This document shows, piece by piece, positions 1-5,228 of a stretch of 11,832 nt of DNA. Made by a program: the position numbers and the translations under genes. Numbering within the stretch: position 1 is the first letter of the stretch; each line of letters opens with the position of its first letter. The DNA is from Chloroflexota bacterium (GTDB taxonomy: Bacteria; Chloroflexota; FW602-bin22; JAMCYS01), in assembly GCA_021847625.1 (NCBI GenBank), contig JAJZQK010000041.1, positions 1 through 11,832 on the forward strand. Direction: 5' to 3'. A model generated the notes under the pieces. The model saw only the letters and a list, made by a program, of their open reading frames with translations. It made no database searches and was not told the origin of the DNA.

Positions 1-97
1 ATGACGAGGGGGCGCCCCTATGCTACAAAGGACCCCTTCCCGCCGGCGGTGTGAAGAGGCTTCCTTATGGTGCAATTCCAGTCACACCCGAGAAAGC

Positions 98-127
98 TTG
101 ACAAGGGCGCTCAAAGCATGCTATATT
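98..127 (+). promoter_or_regulatory. Sigma-70 promoter of the candidate small RNA
   Basis: The -35 box is TTGACA (98-103, a consensus match) and the -10 box is TATATT (122-127), separated by 18 nt. The predicted transcription start near 133-135 falls on the first bases of the terminal stem of the structured RNA. That coincidence is the main reason to believe both. No ribosome binding site and reading frame follow that look like a protein gene. Confidence 0.7.
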
Positions 128-234
128 AACATCAGCCCCGAGGAACTGGGCGGTACCGCAAGGTACCTGGAAGCCGGCAGAAATGGCGAAGGGTCGGAGC
201 GAAGTGGAGCGCCGGAATGGTGGCGAAGCGGGGA

Positions 235-292
235 GCCGAGACGGAGGCAGAGTAGGTCGGACGCGGTCGTAGCCAAGACGGTTGCAGAGTAG
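235..292 (+). repeat. Imperfect direct repeat inside the candidate RNA
   Basis: Two 21-nt copies, 235-255 and 272-292, agree at 18 positions and have a 37-nt period. Both carry GCC(G/A)AGACGG followed after two variable bases by GCAGAGTAG. Each copy could form a small local hairpin using GCC against GGC or GC. This suggests a duplicated substructure in the RNA. Confidence 0.5.
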
Positions 293-370
293 CAGGAAGG
301 GCGCAAGCCCGGAAGGCGAAAAGCGAAGTCGGAAGCGCGAACGGTAGGGTACCAAGTAAGGACCGGTAGG

Positions 371-871
371 TTACTCGGGGCTGAGTCTTCCCTCCTCTTC
401 CACAGAGGAGGGATTCTCTTTGTCCGCTTCTGTGGCAGTCTGGCTTTGTTCTTGGCTCCCCACGCCTGCCAGGCCGTCCTCCGCCCCGTGCTGAGTCTTC
501 CCTTGTCCGTTGGGGACCACGGGGATGTCGTACTTGTTCATCAGGCCCTTGAAATCGCGATTGTAGAAAAGCTTGATGTTGATGTCGGGGTACAGCTCGC
601 GCAGGCGGCGGAGCTTGCGGTTCTTCTTGGTAACCAGACTCTGCCGAAGGGTGGTTAACTCGATAAAGAGGTCGAACTCCGGGAGATAGAAGTCGGGGCT
701 GAAACTCTCCGTAGGATTCCCCGCCTCGTCCCACTGCAGCTCGAACGTGCGCGGTTCGTACTCCCAGTCTATCTGGTAGAAATCGAGGATGCGCGCGAAC
801 TCGCGCTCGCTTTGATGGGCAAAAGTAGGGGCTTTCTTGTCTTTCGTTCGCTGAGACGTAGGAAGTTTCAA
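371..871 (-). CDS. Conserved hypothetical protein with PD-(D/E)XK nuclease-like core
   Basis: Function is unknown. From the TTG start at 871 (166 residues) the conserved part runs from about residue 14 to 116. SEREF at 21-25 contains a possible first-motif Glu. P59-D60 begins PDFYLP, and E71-L72-T73 lies on the next predicted strand. Then comes a basic helix with KKNRK (82-86) and RELYP (91-95). This order resembles the PD-(D/E)XK endonuclease fold, but the usual Lys after the second acidic residue is Thr, so activity is uncertain. The last 45 or so residues are acidic, low in complexity and probably dispensable. ATG codons further upstream (1090 and later) lie before or within the -10 box at 939-944, so I place the start at TTG 871, which has AAAGG five bases ahead; GTG 886 is the alternative. 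The gene is monocistronic, and its stop codon lies inside the structured RNA on the other strand. Confidence 0.7.
   Translation of the reverse strand: MKLPTSQRTKDKKAPTFAHQSEREFARILDFYQIDWEYEPRTFELQWDEAGNPTESFSPDFYLPEFDLFIELTTLRQSLVTKKNRKLRRLRELYPDINIKLFYNRDFKGLMNKYDIPVVPNGQGKTQHGAEDGLAGVGSQEQSQTATEADKENPSSVEEEGRLSPE
390..421 (+). terminator. Intrinsic terminator of the candidate small RNA
   Basis: A perfect 9-bp stem (390-398 with 404-412) with a 5-nt loop is followed by a T-rich run (413-421). It begins 5 nt after the closing stem of the RNA. On the opposite strand the hairpin is not followed by a T tract, so it works in the + direction only. It lies within the last codons of the minus-strand gene. 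Confidence 0.65.
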
Positions 872-938
872 ACCTGCCTTTCTCACCAAGCAACGAAGAA
901 ATAACCGCGCATACCGGCCCGGCCTGATATCGCGCCTC

Positions 939-947
939 ATTATAGCA
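939..947 (-). promoter_or_regulatory. Extended -10 promoter for the nuclease-like gene
   Basis: Read on the minus strand, this is TGCTATAAT: a consensus -10 box (944-939) with the TGn extension. No good -35 box is visible, as expected for extended -10 promoters. The predicted transcript starts near 932, about 45-60 nt ahead of the candidate GTG/TTG starts. It contains a 9-codon reading frame whose TGA overlaps the GTG at 886, so a tiny upstream frame coupled to the gene is possible. Confidence 0.6.
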
Positions 948-1046
948 CAGCCGCCCGCACGCAGCCCACCAGACCGTGCCCGGTTCGGCCCTCTCGCGGC
1001 GCGCATCACTCCAGGGGCATTTGTTTGAGAACGGGGGTAGGCCGGT

Positions 1047-1074
1047 GGCATCCGACCTGTCGCGTCGGGGTGCC
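1047..1074. repeat. Inverted repeat in intergenic region 872-1167
   Basis: GGCA (1047-1050) and CCGAC (1052-1056) pair with GTCGG (1064-1068) and TGCC (1071-1074), giving 9 bp with a small internal loop. It lies between the end of the P-loop/BON gene and the promoter of the next minus-strand gene. It could mark the 3' end of the upstream transcript, but no T tract follows on either strand. Apart from this and the promoter at 939-947, I see no gene in this 296-nt stretch. Confidence 0.3.
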
Positions 1075-1167
1075 GCCCGCGCTTACGCATAGGGGCATTT
1101 CAGGGGGGAGATCGTCGATTTGGGAGTTGTTCACGCTCGCGGCGTAGTGCCCGGGGGCTCGGCGTGG

Positions 1168-1977
1168 CTACCCGTAGATCGAACCCAGCTCTGTCTTGGC
1201 CTGGACCTCGGTCACACCATCGACCTCCCGGGCCACCAGCGGAATGGCCTCTAGGATGTCTTCCGACCGCGCTCGGCCGGAGACAGTCACCACCCCACCG
1301 TCGGCCACCACCTTTACCTCGGCCGCCCGCGTACGAGGGTCGTTCGCCAACTTGGCCCAGACCCGGCAGCCAAGAGATAGGTCCTCGACGGCCTTCAACG
1401 ACTCCGGAGTCGGCTGGAAGCGCTCCATCTGAGCCAAGTCGGCCAAGATGTCGCAGGCCCCATCTAGCGTGATGTGCTCCAGGTTGAGGACGATGTCGTA
1501 GAGCGATGGGTCATACCAGTTCACGTCATACAGGAACTTCGTCCAGCGCACGCGCTCCCAGTCGGCCTTCTCGATGTGCGCAATCGCCCCTTTCCGGTCC
1601 ACGTTGTACATGGCCATCGCGCCCCGGATGCGCGACTCCATGTCGGCGATCACGCGGACCCGGATGACGTGCCGGATGTCGGCCAGCAGCAGGTGACCGG
1701 CGTGGCCGTGGTAGACGAGGTTGCCGCTCTTCGCGCGCTCGCAGAGGGCGATGCGGATGTAGTTCAGGTACTTGGCCCGCTCGCCGGTAAGATGCTCCCA
1801 GAACGACGGCGGCTTCTCCATTACCTCGATAAGCCTATCAAGCGAGATTTCGTACTCGGCGGCCGCGTCGATGATGACCTCCCGGCTGATGCATTGATAG
1901 CCGAGGTGGTCGGCCAGGCAATCCGCCAGCATCTTGCCGCCGCTCAGCGTTCCCCTCGAAATCGTTATGATTGGCAC
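1168..1977 (-). CDS. Cytidylate-kinase-like P-loop protein with C-terminal BON domain
   Basis: Probable cytosolic nucleotide-binding protein of the cytidylate-kinase-2 (AAK6-like) family, 269 residues. The N-terminus has the family's ITISRG strand and P-loop (4-9), with G9-TLSG-G14-K15. Residue 16 is Met where a standard Walker A has Ser/Thr. A basic stretch near 105-120 (RVRVIADMESRIR) resembles the family's Arg-rich lid region. From about 199 to 262 there is a BON domain, recognised by VKVVADGGVVTVSGRA and a later VDGVTEVQA. BON modules bind membranes or small ligands and are unusual on a soluble kinase fold. The GTG start at 1977 is preferred over the frame's upstream codons because the family begins at PIITISR and a G6 run lies 6 nt upstream. 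It is the third gene after the TauE/SafE-like exporter. The substrate is not established, and it need not phosphorylate CMP. Confidence 0.8.
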   Translation of the reverse strand: MPIITISRGTLSGGKMLADCLADHLGYQCISREVIIDAAAEYEISLDRLIEVMEKPPSFWEHLTGERAKYLNYIRIALCERAKSGNLVYHGHAGHLLLADIRHVIRVRVIADMESRIRGAMAMYNVDRKGAIAHIEKADWERVRWTKFLYDVNWYDPSLYDIVLNLEHITLDGACDILADLAQMERFQPTPESLKAVEDLSLGCRVWAKLANDPRTRAAEVKVVADGGVVTVSGRARSEDILEAIPLVAREVDGVTEVQAKTELGSIYG

Positions 1978-1991
1978 GTTAGTCCCCCCAA

Positions 1992-2031
1992 GGTGGCGGC
2001 CCGGCGCGATGCCGTGCGCCAATCCGCCACC
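1992..2031 (-). promoter_or_regulatory. Strong intercistronic hairpin ahead of the P-loop/BON gene
   Basis: An 8-bp perfect outer stem (1992-1999 with 2024-2031) encloses a 5-bp inner stem (2003-2007 with 2016-2020). It sits in the 111-nt gap after the TIGR02186-type gene and ends just before the G-rich ribosome binding site of the next gene. No T tract follows, so it is not a standard terminator. It may protect or process the transcript or tune translation. Confidence 0.4.
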
Positions 2032-2088
2032 AACCAGTACTCAAGACACGCAAGTAGATATAGACCCGGCCTGGCCGTGGCTTGCCGC

Positions 2089-2892
2089 CTAGTGGTCGTG
2101 TTGGCTGAAGACGCGCCCCACGCCAAGTCCTAATATGACCGCCAAGAATACGGAGAAGCCCCCGTAGACCGAAGGGTTTCCGTGCGCCAGATTCGCGAGA
2201 GTGCTGACGAGGCCCGCCTTCTCGACCACAAAAGAGGCGGTCTCTTCGTCGACGACCCTACCATCCCGAACGAAATAGGCCGTCACAGCATAGGCGCCCG
2301 GCGGGGCCGCGGCCGGCAAATCGACGGTCGCCTGCCAACCTTCATCCCCTGGCTCGATCCCTCCTTCGTGAACGCCATACAGCCCCTCGGACTGACGAAT
2401 GTCCTGCAGTCCCTCCAGGTACGGCTGGGCCGTCTCCGCCGACAACACAGTGTCGTCGTGGTCTACATCAAGCACGCTGGCATCGACGAGGGGAAAGGCG
2501 GAATCGAGCCTTCCCCTCACCGGCTCGTCGGCGGCGACCAGCCCATCGAGCTTCCCCGAGCTATAGACCAGGTACACGGCGGGGACGTTCTCTACCTCAA
2601 CCTGGCCGGTCGTCATCCAAAGGAAGCCGAGCCTCTTCCCTTTCTTGGAGATGCTCTCCGGCGAGGGCTTTGACGAGACGACGGCTACCATCCCGGTCCC
2701 GGCCGGGGCCCGGCCGGACAGCTTGACTTGTGCACCGGCGTAGTTTATGTCCACCTCCACCGCTGCCGGCGTCACCCCTAGCGCGAAACTGCTGGACTTG
2801 CCCCCGGCCGCCCGTGCCGGCGGCACCGCGAACACGAGAAACACGAGGGCTATCGGCAACAGCGCGTAGACCGCCTTCCATGCTAGTCTCAT
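2089..2892 (-). CDS. TIGR02186/Alph_Pro_TM-like exported membrane protein
   Basis: Probable extracytoplasmic, C-terminally anchored protein of 267 residues, a partner of the adjacent exporter. A signal peptide occupies about 1-28 (basic start, hydrophobic core, ARA-A cleavage-like site). A beta-rich outer domain follows, and one membrane helix lies near 240-260 with a short charged tail. The early LGVTPAAVEVDINYAGAQV stretch and overall layout match the TIGR02186 family (Pfam Alph_Pro_TM), first described in alphaproteobacteria and commonly encoded next to TauE/SafE exporters. Its biochemical role is unknown. The ATG at 2892 overlaps the stop of the exporter gene by one base (TAATG), with GGAGG at 2899-2903 as ribosome binding site, so translation is probably coupled. 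The family call rests on motif, topology and neighbourhood from memory. Confidence 0.75.
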   Translation of the reverse strand: MRLAWKAVYALLPIALVFLVFAVPPARAAGGKSSSFALGVTPAAVEVDINYAGAQVKLSGRAPAGTGMVAVVSSKPSPESISKKGKRLGFLWMTTGQVEVENVPAVYLVYSSGKLDGLVAADEPVRGRLDSAFPLVDASVLDVDHDDTVLSAETAQPYLEGLQDIRQSEGLYGVHEGGIEPGDEGWQATVDLPAAAPPGAYAVTAYFVRDGRVVDEETASFVVEKAGLVSTLANLAHGNPSVYGGFSVFLAVILGLGVGRVFSQHDH

Positions 2893-4127
2893 TAGTGGCC
2901 TCCAGTCGCCTGTCCCAGGCTCATACACGTCGCGGGAGGAAGCGTCAGTTCCAGCAACAGTTTCACCGTAACCGCCAGTACGAGGAGGCCCAGCAGCATA
3001 CGGAGCTGGTGCCCTTTCAGGGTCTTGCCGAACCTGGCCCCGACCTGCGCCCCAATGGCGGAGCCAACCAGCAGTAGGACGGCCAATACCACGTCAACCG
3101 TCTGGTTTGTGACGGCCTGCTGATAGGTGATGTTGATCGACGTCAGAACCATTTGGAAGAGGCTCGTGCCGATGGCCACCCTCGTGCTCACGCCCAGCAG
3201 ATAAGTCATGGCCGGAACCATGATGAAACCGCCGCCAACCCCCATTAGGGCGGTGAGGACGCCCACCAGCAGGCCAAGGGCCAGGGGCAGGAGGTAGGAT
3301 GCTTTCAGTTCGGCCTTGGCGAAGGTAGTCTGCAACGGCAGCCTGGCGAAGGTTGATTCGAACGGTTGGTAGTCCGGCTCCTCCGCGGCAACCAATCGTG
3401 GCCGCAATTCCGCGTAGCCCTCGCCCGTCACCTTTGCCATGAGTTGATGGCGCAGGCTGTAGATCCAATTCTGGACCAGCGCCCCCATGCTCTCACGCAG
3501 CATCAGCGAACCGACGGTGCCAAGCACCAAGACGTAGACTATCCTGATCCAACAGTCGAAATTGCCCAGCGAACGCAACCAGCTCACGATTTGCACGCCG
3601 ATGGTGCCCCCGACGAGGCCCCCGACCAGTAGCGTAAGGCCGAGCTTTATGTCGACGTTGCCCATCCGGGTGTGTGCCACCGCCCCGGACGACGAGGCGC
3701 CGACGATCTGGCAACTGTCGCTCGCCGCCGCCTGAGCCGCGGGAATGCCCAGCATGATTAGAAGGGGGGTCATCAGGAAGCCACCGCCGACCCCGAACAG
3801 CCCCGATAGGCAGCCGACGACGAACCCCAACCCCACCAGCGCCAGCACGTTCACGCTTGTATCGGCCACGGGCAGGTAGATGTGAAGATGGAAATCCACG
3901 GCGCGGATTACTGTCGACAGGGTGTCGGCCGGGCTGCCCTCCACGCTAACCGCAGGCAACCACCAGAGCGTCAGCATCGCCACGACAACCAGACCGACCG
4001 CCCCGATGCAGACCAGGGCCGTGCGGCGCGCTGCCTCGGCAGGCCATCTCATGAATGATTGCCCGCCGGGACGGGTCTCCAGAACCGCTTCTTCTTCGCC
4101 TTCGACCTTGTGGCGTGTGTCGATCAT
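2892..4127 (-). CDS. TauE/SafE (TSUP) family anion exporter
   Basis: Inner-membrane transporter of the TSUP family, which moves sulfite, sulfonates or related small anions out of the cell; the exact substrate cannot be told from sequence. The protein has 411 residues, longer than the usual 250-300. It carries an N-terminal cytoplasmic stretch (about 1-35), one extra helix (38-60) and an outer loop before the core. The two internal repeats are clear: GLFGVGGGF at 109-117 and LMGVGGGF at 294-301, each followed by a proline-containing hydrophobic helix. A soluble insert of about 60 residues (215-275) separates the halves. The start is ATG 4127, with a G5 run five bases upstream; GTG 4133 in the same frame is the alternative. 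It is the first gene of an operon with the TIGR02186-type and P-loop/BON genes, preceded by a long structured leader. Confidence 0.88.
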   Translation of the reverse strand: MIDTRHKVEGEEEAVLETRPGGQSFMRWPAEAARRTALVCIGAVGLVVVAMLTLWWLPAVSVEGSPADTLSTVIRAVDFHLHIYLPVADTSVNVLALVGLGFVVGCLSGLFGVGGGFLMTPLLIMLGIPAAQAAASDSCQIVGASSSGAVAHTRMGNVDIKLGLTLLVGGLVGGTIGVQIVSWLRSLGNFDCWIRIVYVLVLGTVGSLMLRESMGALVQNWIYSLRHQLMAKVTGEGYAELRPRLVAAEEPDYQPFESTFARLPLQTTFAKAELKASYLLPLALGLLVGVLTALMGVGGGFIMVPAMTYLLGVSTRVAIGTSLFQMVLTSINITYQQAVTNQTVDVVLAVLLLVGSAIGAQVGARFGKTLKGHQLRMLLGLLVLAVTVKLLLELTLPPATCMSLGQATGGH

Positions 4128-4133
4128 CTCCAC

Positions 4134-4146
4134 CCCCGCAGCGGGG
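4134..4146 (-). promoter_or_regulatory. Hairpin covering the exporter's ribosome binding site
   Basis: CCCCG (4146-4142) and CGGGG (4138-4134) form a 5-bp stem with a 3-nt loop on the minus-strand transcript. The G run is also the likely Shine-Dalgarno sequence of the exporter, so folding would hide it. Just upstream a second stem, GGCCCG with CGGGCC, encloses an 18-nt loop. Regulation is inferred from position only. Confidence 0.35.
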
Positions 4147-4347
4147 AAGGCCCGTTATTCGCTTCTGAATGGCGGGCCATCCCTCATCCACTTGAACGGC
4201 TGGCTTACCAGGCTTCCCAACATCGGTAACCGGGAAGGTTCAGCTTTGGTGCTGTCGTCCGTACAAAACGCCGGCGATAGGATGGATACTCTACTGGCAG
4301 GGCTCGATCGAGATATCAGTTGTCCGCGCTACACTCAACTCCCAGGC

Positions 4348-4411
4348 AATACAAAAAGGCGCACCTCCGGAATGCCTGACCTTGCGGCCAAGAGCAATCG
4401 AGAGGTCCGCC
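4348..4411 (-). terminator. Intrinsic terminator or attenuator in the exporter leader
   Basis: A 10-bp stem with one C-C mismatch (4358-4367 with 4402-4411, plus-strand numbering) is followed on the minus strand by TTTTTGTATT (4357-4348). The 34-nt loop is itself folded: a 5-bp stem (4377-4381 with 4386-4390) closes a GCAA tetraloop. A branched hairpin with a U tract inside a leader is typical of conditional termination, although constitutive termination is equally compatible. Confidence 0.6.
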
Positions 4412-4595
4412 TTTCGGGTCCTTCCCAAGAGAGGCAGACGACCGCGCATCCCATCGGTGCGGCTTTTCGCCACCGCCGATACCGGGTTGGCGCCGTCTCT
4501 CGCTAGGGTTATTCGGTTCGGTTGACCAAAATGGAGAGTAGCCGCTCGGGGTCCTTCCCCACTGCTAGCCGACCCACCACCTTGGTCGGGATCAC
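4348..4595 (-). ncRNA. Structured leader or small RNA upstream of the exporter operon
   Basis: The minus-strand transcript predicted from the promoter at 4602-4631 folds into a chain of hairpins and ends at an intrinsic terminator. There is a 6-bp stem (4569-4574 with 4584-4589) and a 4-bp G/C stem (4548-4551 with 4557-4560). A long nested arm has GAGAG 4429-4433 with CTCTC 4497-4501, ACG 4438-4440 with CGT 4494-4496 and ATCGG 4453-4457 with CCGAT 4476-4480. Because the exporter starts only about 220 nt beyond the terminator and no strong promoter is visible in between, an attenuator or riboswitch-type leader is plausible. An independent small RNA is the alternative. I could not match SAM, cobalamin, TPP, c-di-GMP or T-box consensus elements. 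The whole gene-free stretch 4128-4685 holds this element, its promoter and further hairpins, but no credible protein gene. Confidence 0.5.
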
Positions 4596-4601
4596 ATTGA
4601 C

Positions 4602-4631
4602 ATTATACAGGAGATGAGCCGCTATCGGCAA
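4602..4631 (-). promoter_or_regulatory. Promoter of the structured leader and exporter operon
   Basis: On the minus strand a consensus TATAAT (4607-4602) follows TTGCCG (4631-4626, four of six consensus bases) at 18 nt. The start point is predicted near 4595. A small palindromic hairpin (TCACCG with CGGTGA, about 4640-4657) lies just upstream and could be an operator or the end of the preceding gene's transcript. Confidence 0.55.
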
Positions 4632-4685
4632 GCGCCTAGTCACCGCCAAATCGGTGAGCGTCGGACAGCGCCACGGCTCGTTTCC

Positions 4686-5228
4686 TCATGACCGCTGGCC
4701 CTTCTCTGGCTCTCGCCCGCCGAGGGGCAGCGGCAGGGATAGGTCCAATTCCTCTGTTGCCGTCACCCGCCGCGGCTGGCCGCCTTTGAACTGGATCGGC
4801 ACGGTGCCTGTGTAGTGGCTTCGTTCCAGGTCGTCCAGGAAGGCATTCAGCTGCGCCCGGGCGTTCGCCCGATCGAACACCGGCTCAAAATCCGTGCGCC
4901 TGCCGCCGCCGGTCAGCCCCGACTCCAGCAGCGCAATCACGTCCATCGCTATCCGACCGCCCCCGCGCAGGACGATCCAGGCCAGCCACAATGAGCCTAC
5001 CACGACCAGTGCCCCGACCTCCAGCGCTCTGTCCAGCAGGCCGTAGCCGCGTAAGGCCGGTTCGGCGAGGGCGAAAAGCGCAGCTATGACCGCCGGCCCC
5101 AAGCTGGCCATGGCCATTACAGCCAACCGCTTCCGTACCGAAAGGCGGCAGAAGCGCGAAGGGCACAGTTCAAGTCGCCTCTCCGGATAGCGTTCGCGGA
5201 GCAACTCCAGATCCTCTTGGTCAGTCAA
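4686..5228 (-). CDS. Two-helix membrane protein with DUF2292-like C-terminal motif
   Basis: Unrecognised protein of about 180 residues. A charged cytoplasmic-looking N-terminus carries a Cys pair (CPSRFC, 22-27). Hydrophobic helices lie at about 35-56 and 69-88, followed by a soluble C-terminal part. Residues 126-163 contain a helix and the sequence YTGTVPIQFKGG, then an ATEEL segment. This resembles the small DUF2292 proteins (YGxVxIxVxxGxhxxhxxxE) and the tail of the upstream Cache protein. The TTG start at 5228 overlaps the TGA of the upstream gene by 8 nt, with GAGAGGG a few bases upstream; it is preferred to GTG 5294, which would lie deep inside the other gene. Overlap and shared tail imply the two proteins are made together and may interact. 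The start is uncertain and the function unknown. Confidence 0.6.
   Translation of the reverse strand: MTDQEDLELLRERYPERRLELCPSRFCRLSVRKRLAVMAMASLGPAVIAALFALAEPALRGYGLLDRALEVGALVVVGSLWLAWIVLRGGGRIAMDVIALLESGLTGGGRRTDFEPVFDRANARAQLNAFLDDLERSHYTGTVPIQFKGGQPRRVTATEELDLSLPLPLGGREPEKGQRS

Larger units (their letters stand above)
132..421 (+). ncRNA. Candidate structured small RNA, family not recognised
   Basis: I see an RNA gene with its own promoter and terminator and no convincing coding frame. The 11 bases at 132-142 pair perfectly with 374-384. After one G-A mismatch at 143/373, 144-146 pair with 370-372, closing a body of about 250 nt. Inside it are a 6-bp stem (152-157 with 162-167) capped by a GCAA tetraloop, a 4-bp stem (299-302 with 307-310) also capped by GCAA, and a 5-bp pairing of 174-178 with 211-215. 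The strand is strongly purine-rich with many GAAG and GGA elements, as in structured RNAs with A-rich loops. It lacks the conserved cores of RNase P RNA, tmRNA, SRP RNA or group II introns. 6S RNA is less likely because the body looks branched rather than rod-like. Its 3' part lies antisense to the end of the neighbouring gene. Confidence 0.6.

Noticed and set aside
1..97. Possible end of an upstream + strand gene (frame open from base 1 to a TGA at 52-54)
   Set aside because: Only 17 codons are visible, with no recognisable family or composition signal, so it cannot be supported.
148..167. GGGCGGTACCGC resembles the T-box core (GGTGGNACCGCG)
   Set aside because: The critical TGG that pairs with the tRNA end is CGG here. 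It lies near the 5' end of the RNA inside a closed GCAA hairpin, not in a terminator/antiterminator, and no aminoacyl-tRNA synthetase or amino acid gene follows.
132..893. 253-codon minus-strand reading frame across the small RNA and the nuclease-like gene
   Set aside because: Out of phase with the conserved nuclease-like protein, rich in Arg/Pro/Ser, no domain; a high-GC shadow.
1474..2133. 219-codon plus-strand reading frame opposite the P-loop/BON gene
   Set aside because: Antisense to a well-supported gene, with no family features; typical mirror frame in GC-rich DNA.
4291..4473. 60-codon minus-strand frame in the leader of the exporter
   Set aside because: Runs through the terminator hairpin and the nested stems, which explain the sequence better; no good ribosome binding site.
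4429..4501. AAGAGAGGC on the plus strand looks like the start of a SAM-I riboswitch
   Set aside because: The remaining SAM-I core, including the GATGAAA and GGCAACC elements, is missing, and no plus-strand gene follows.
3922..4506. 194-codon plus-strand frame crossing the exporter start and its leader
   Set aside because: Overlaps antisense a clear gene and structured leader, with no ribosome binding site or recognisable domain.
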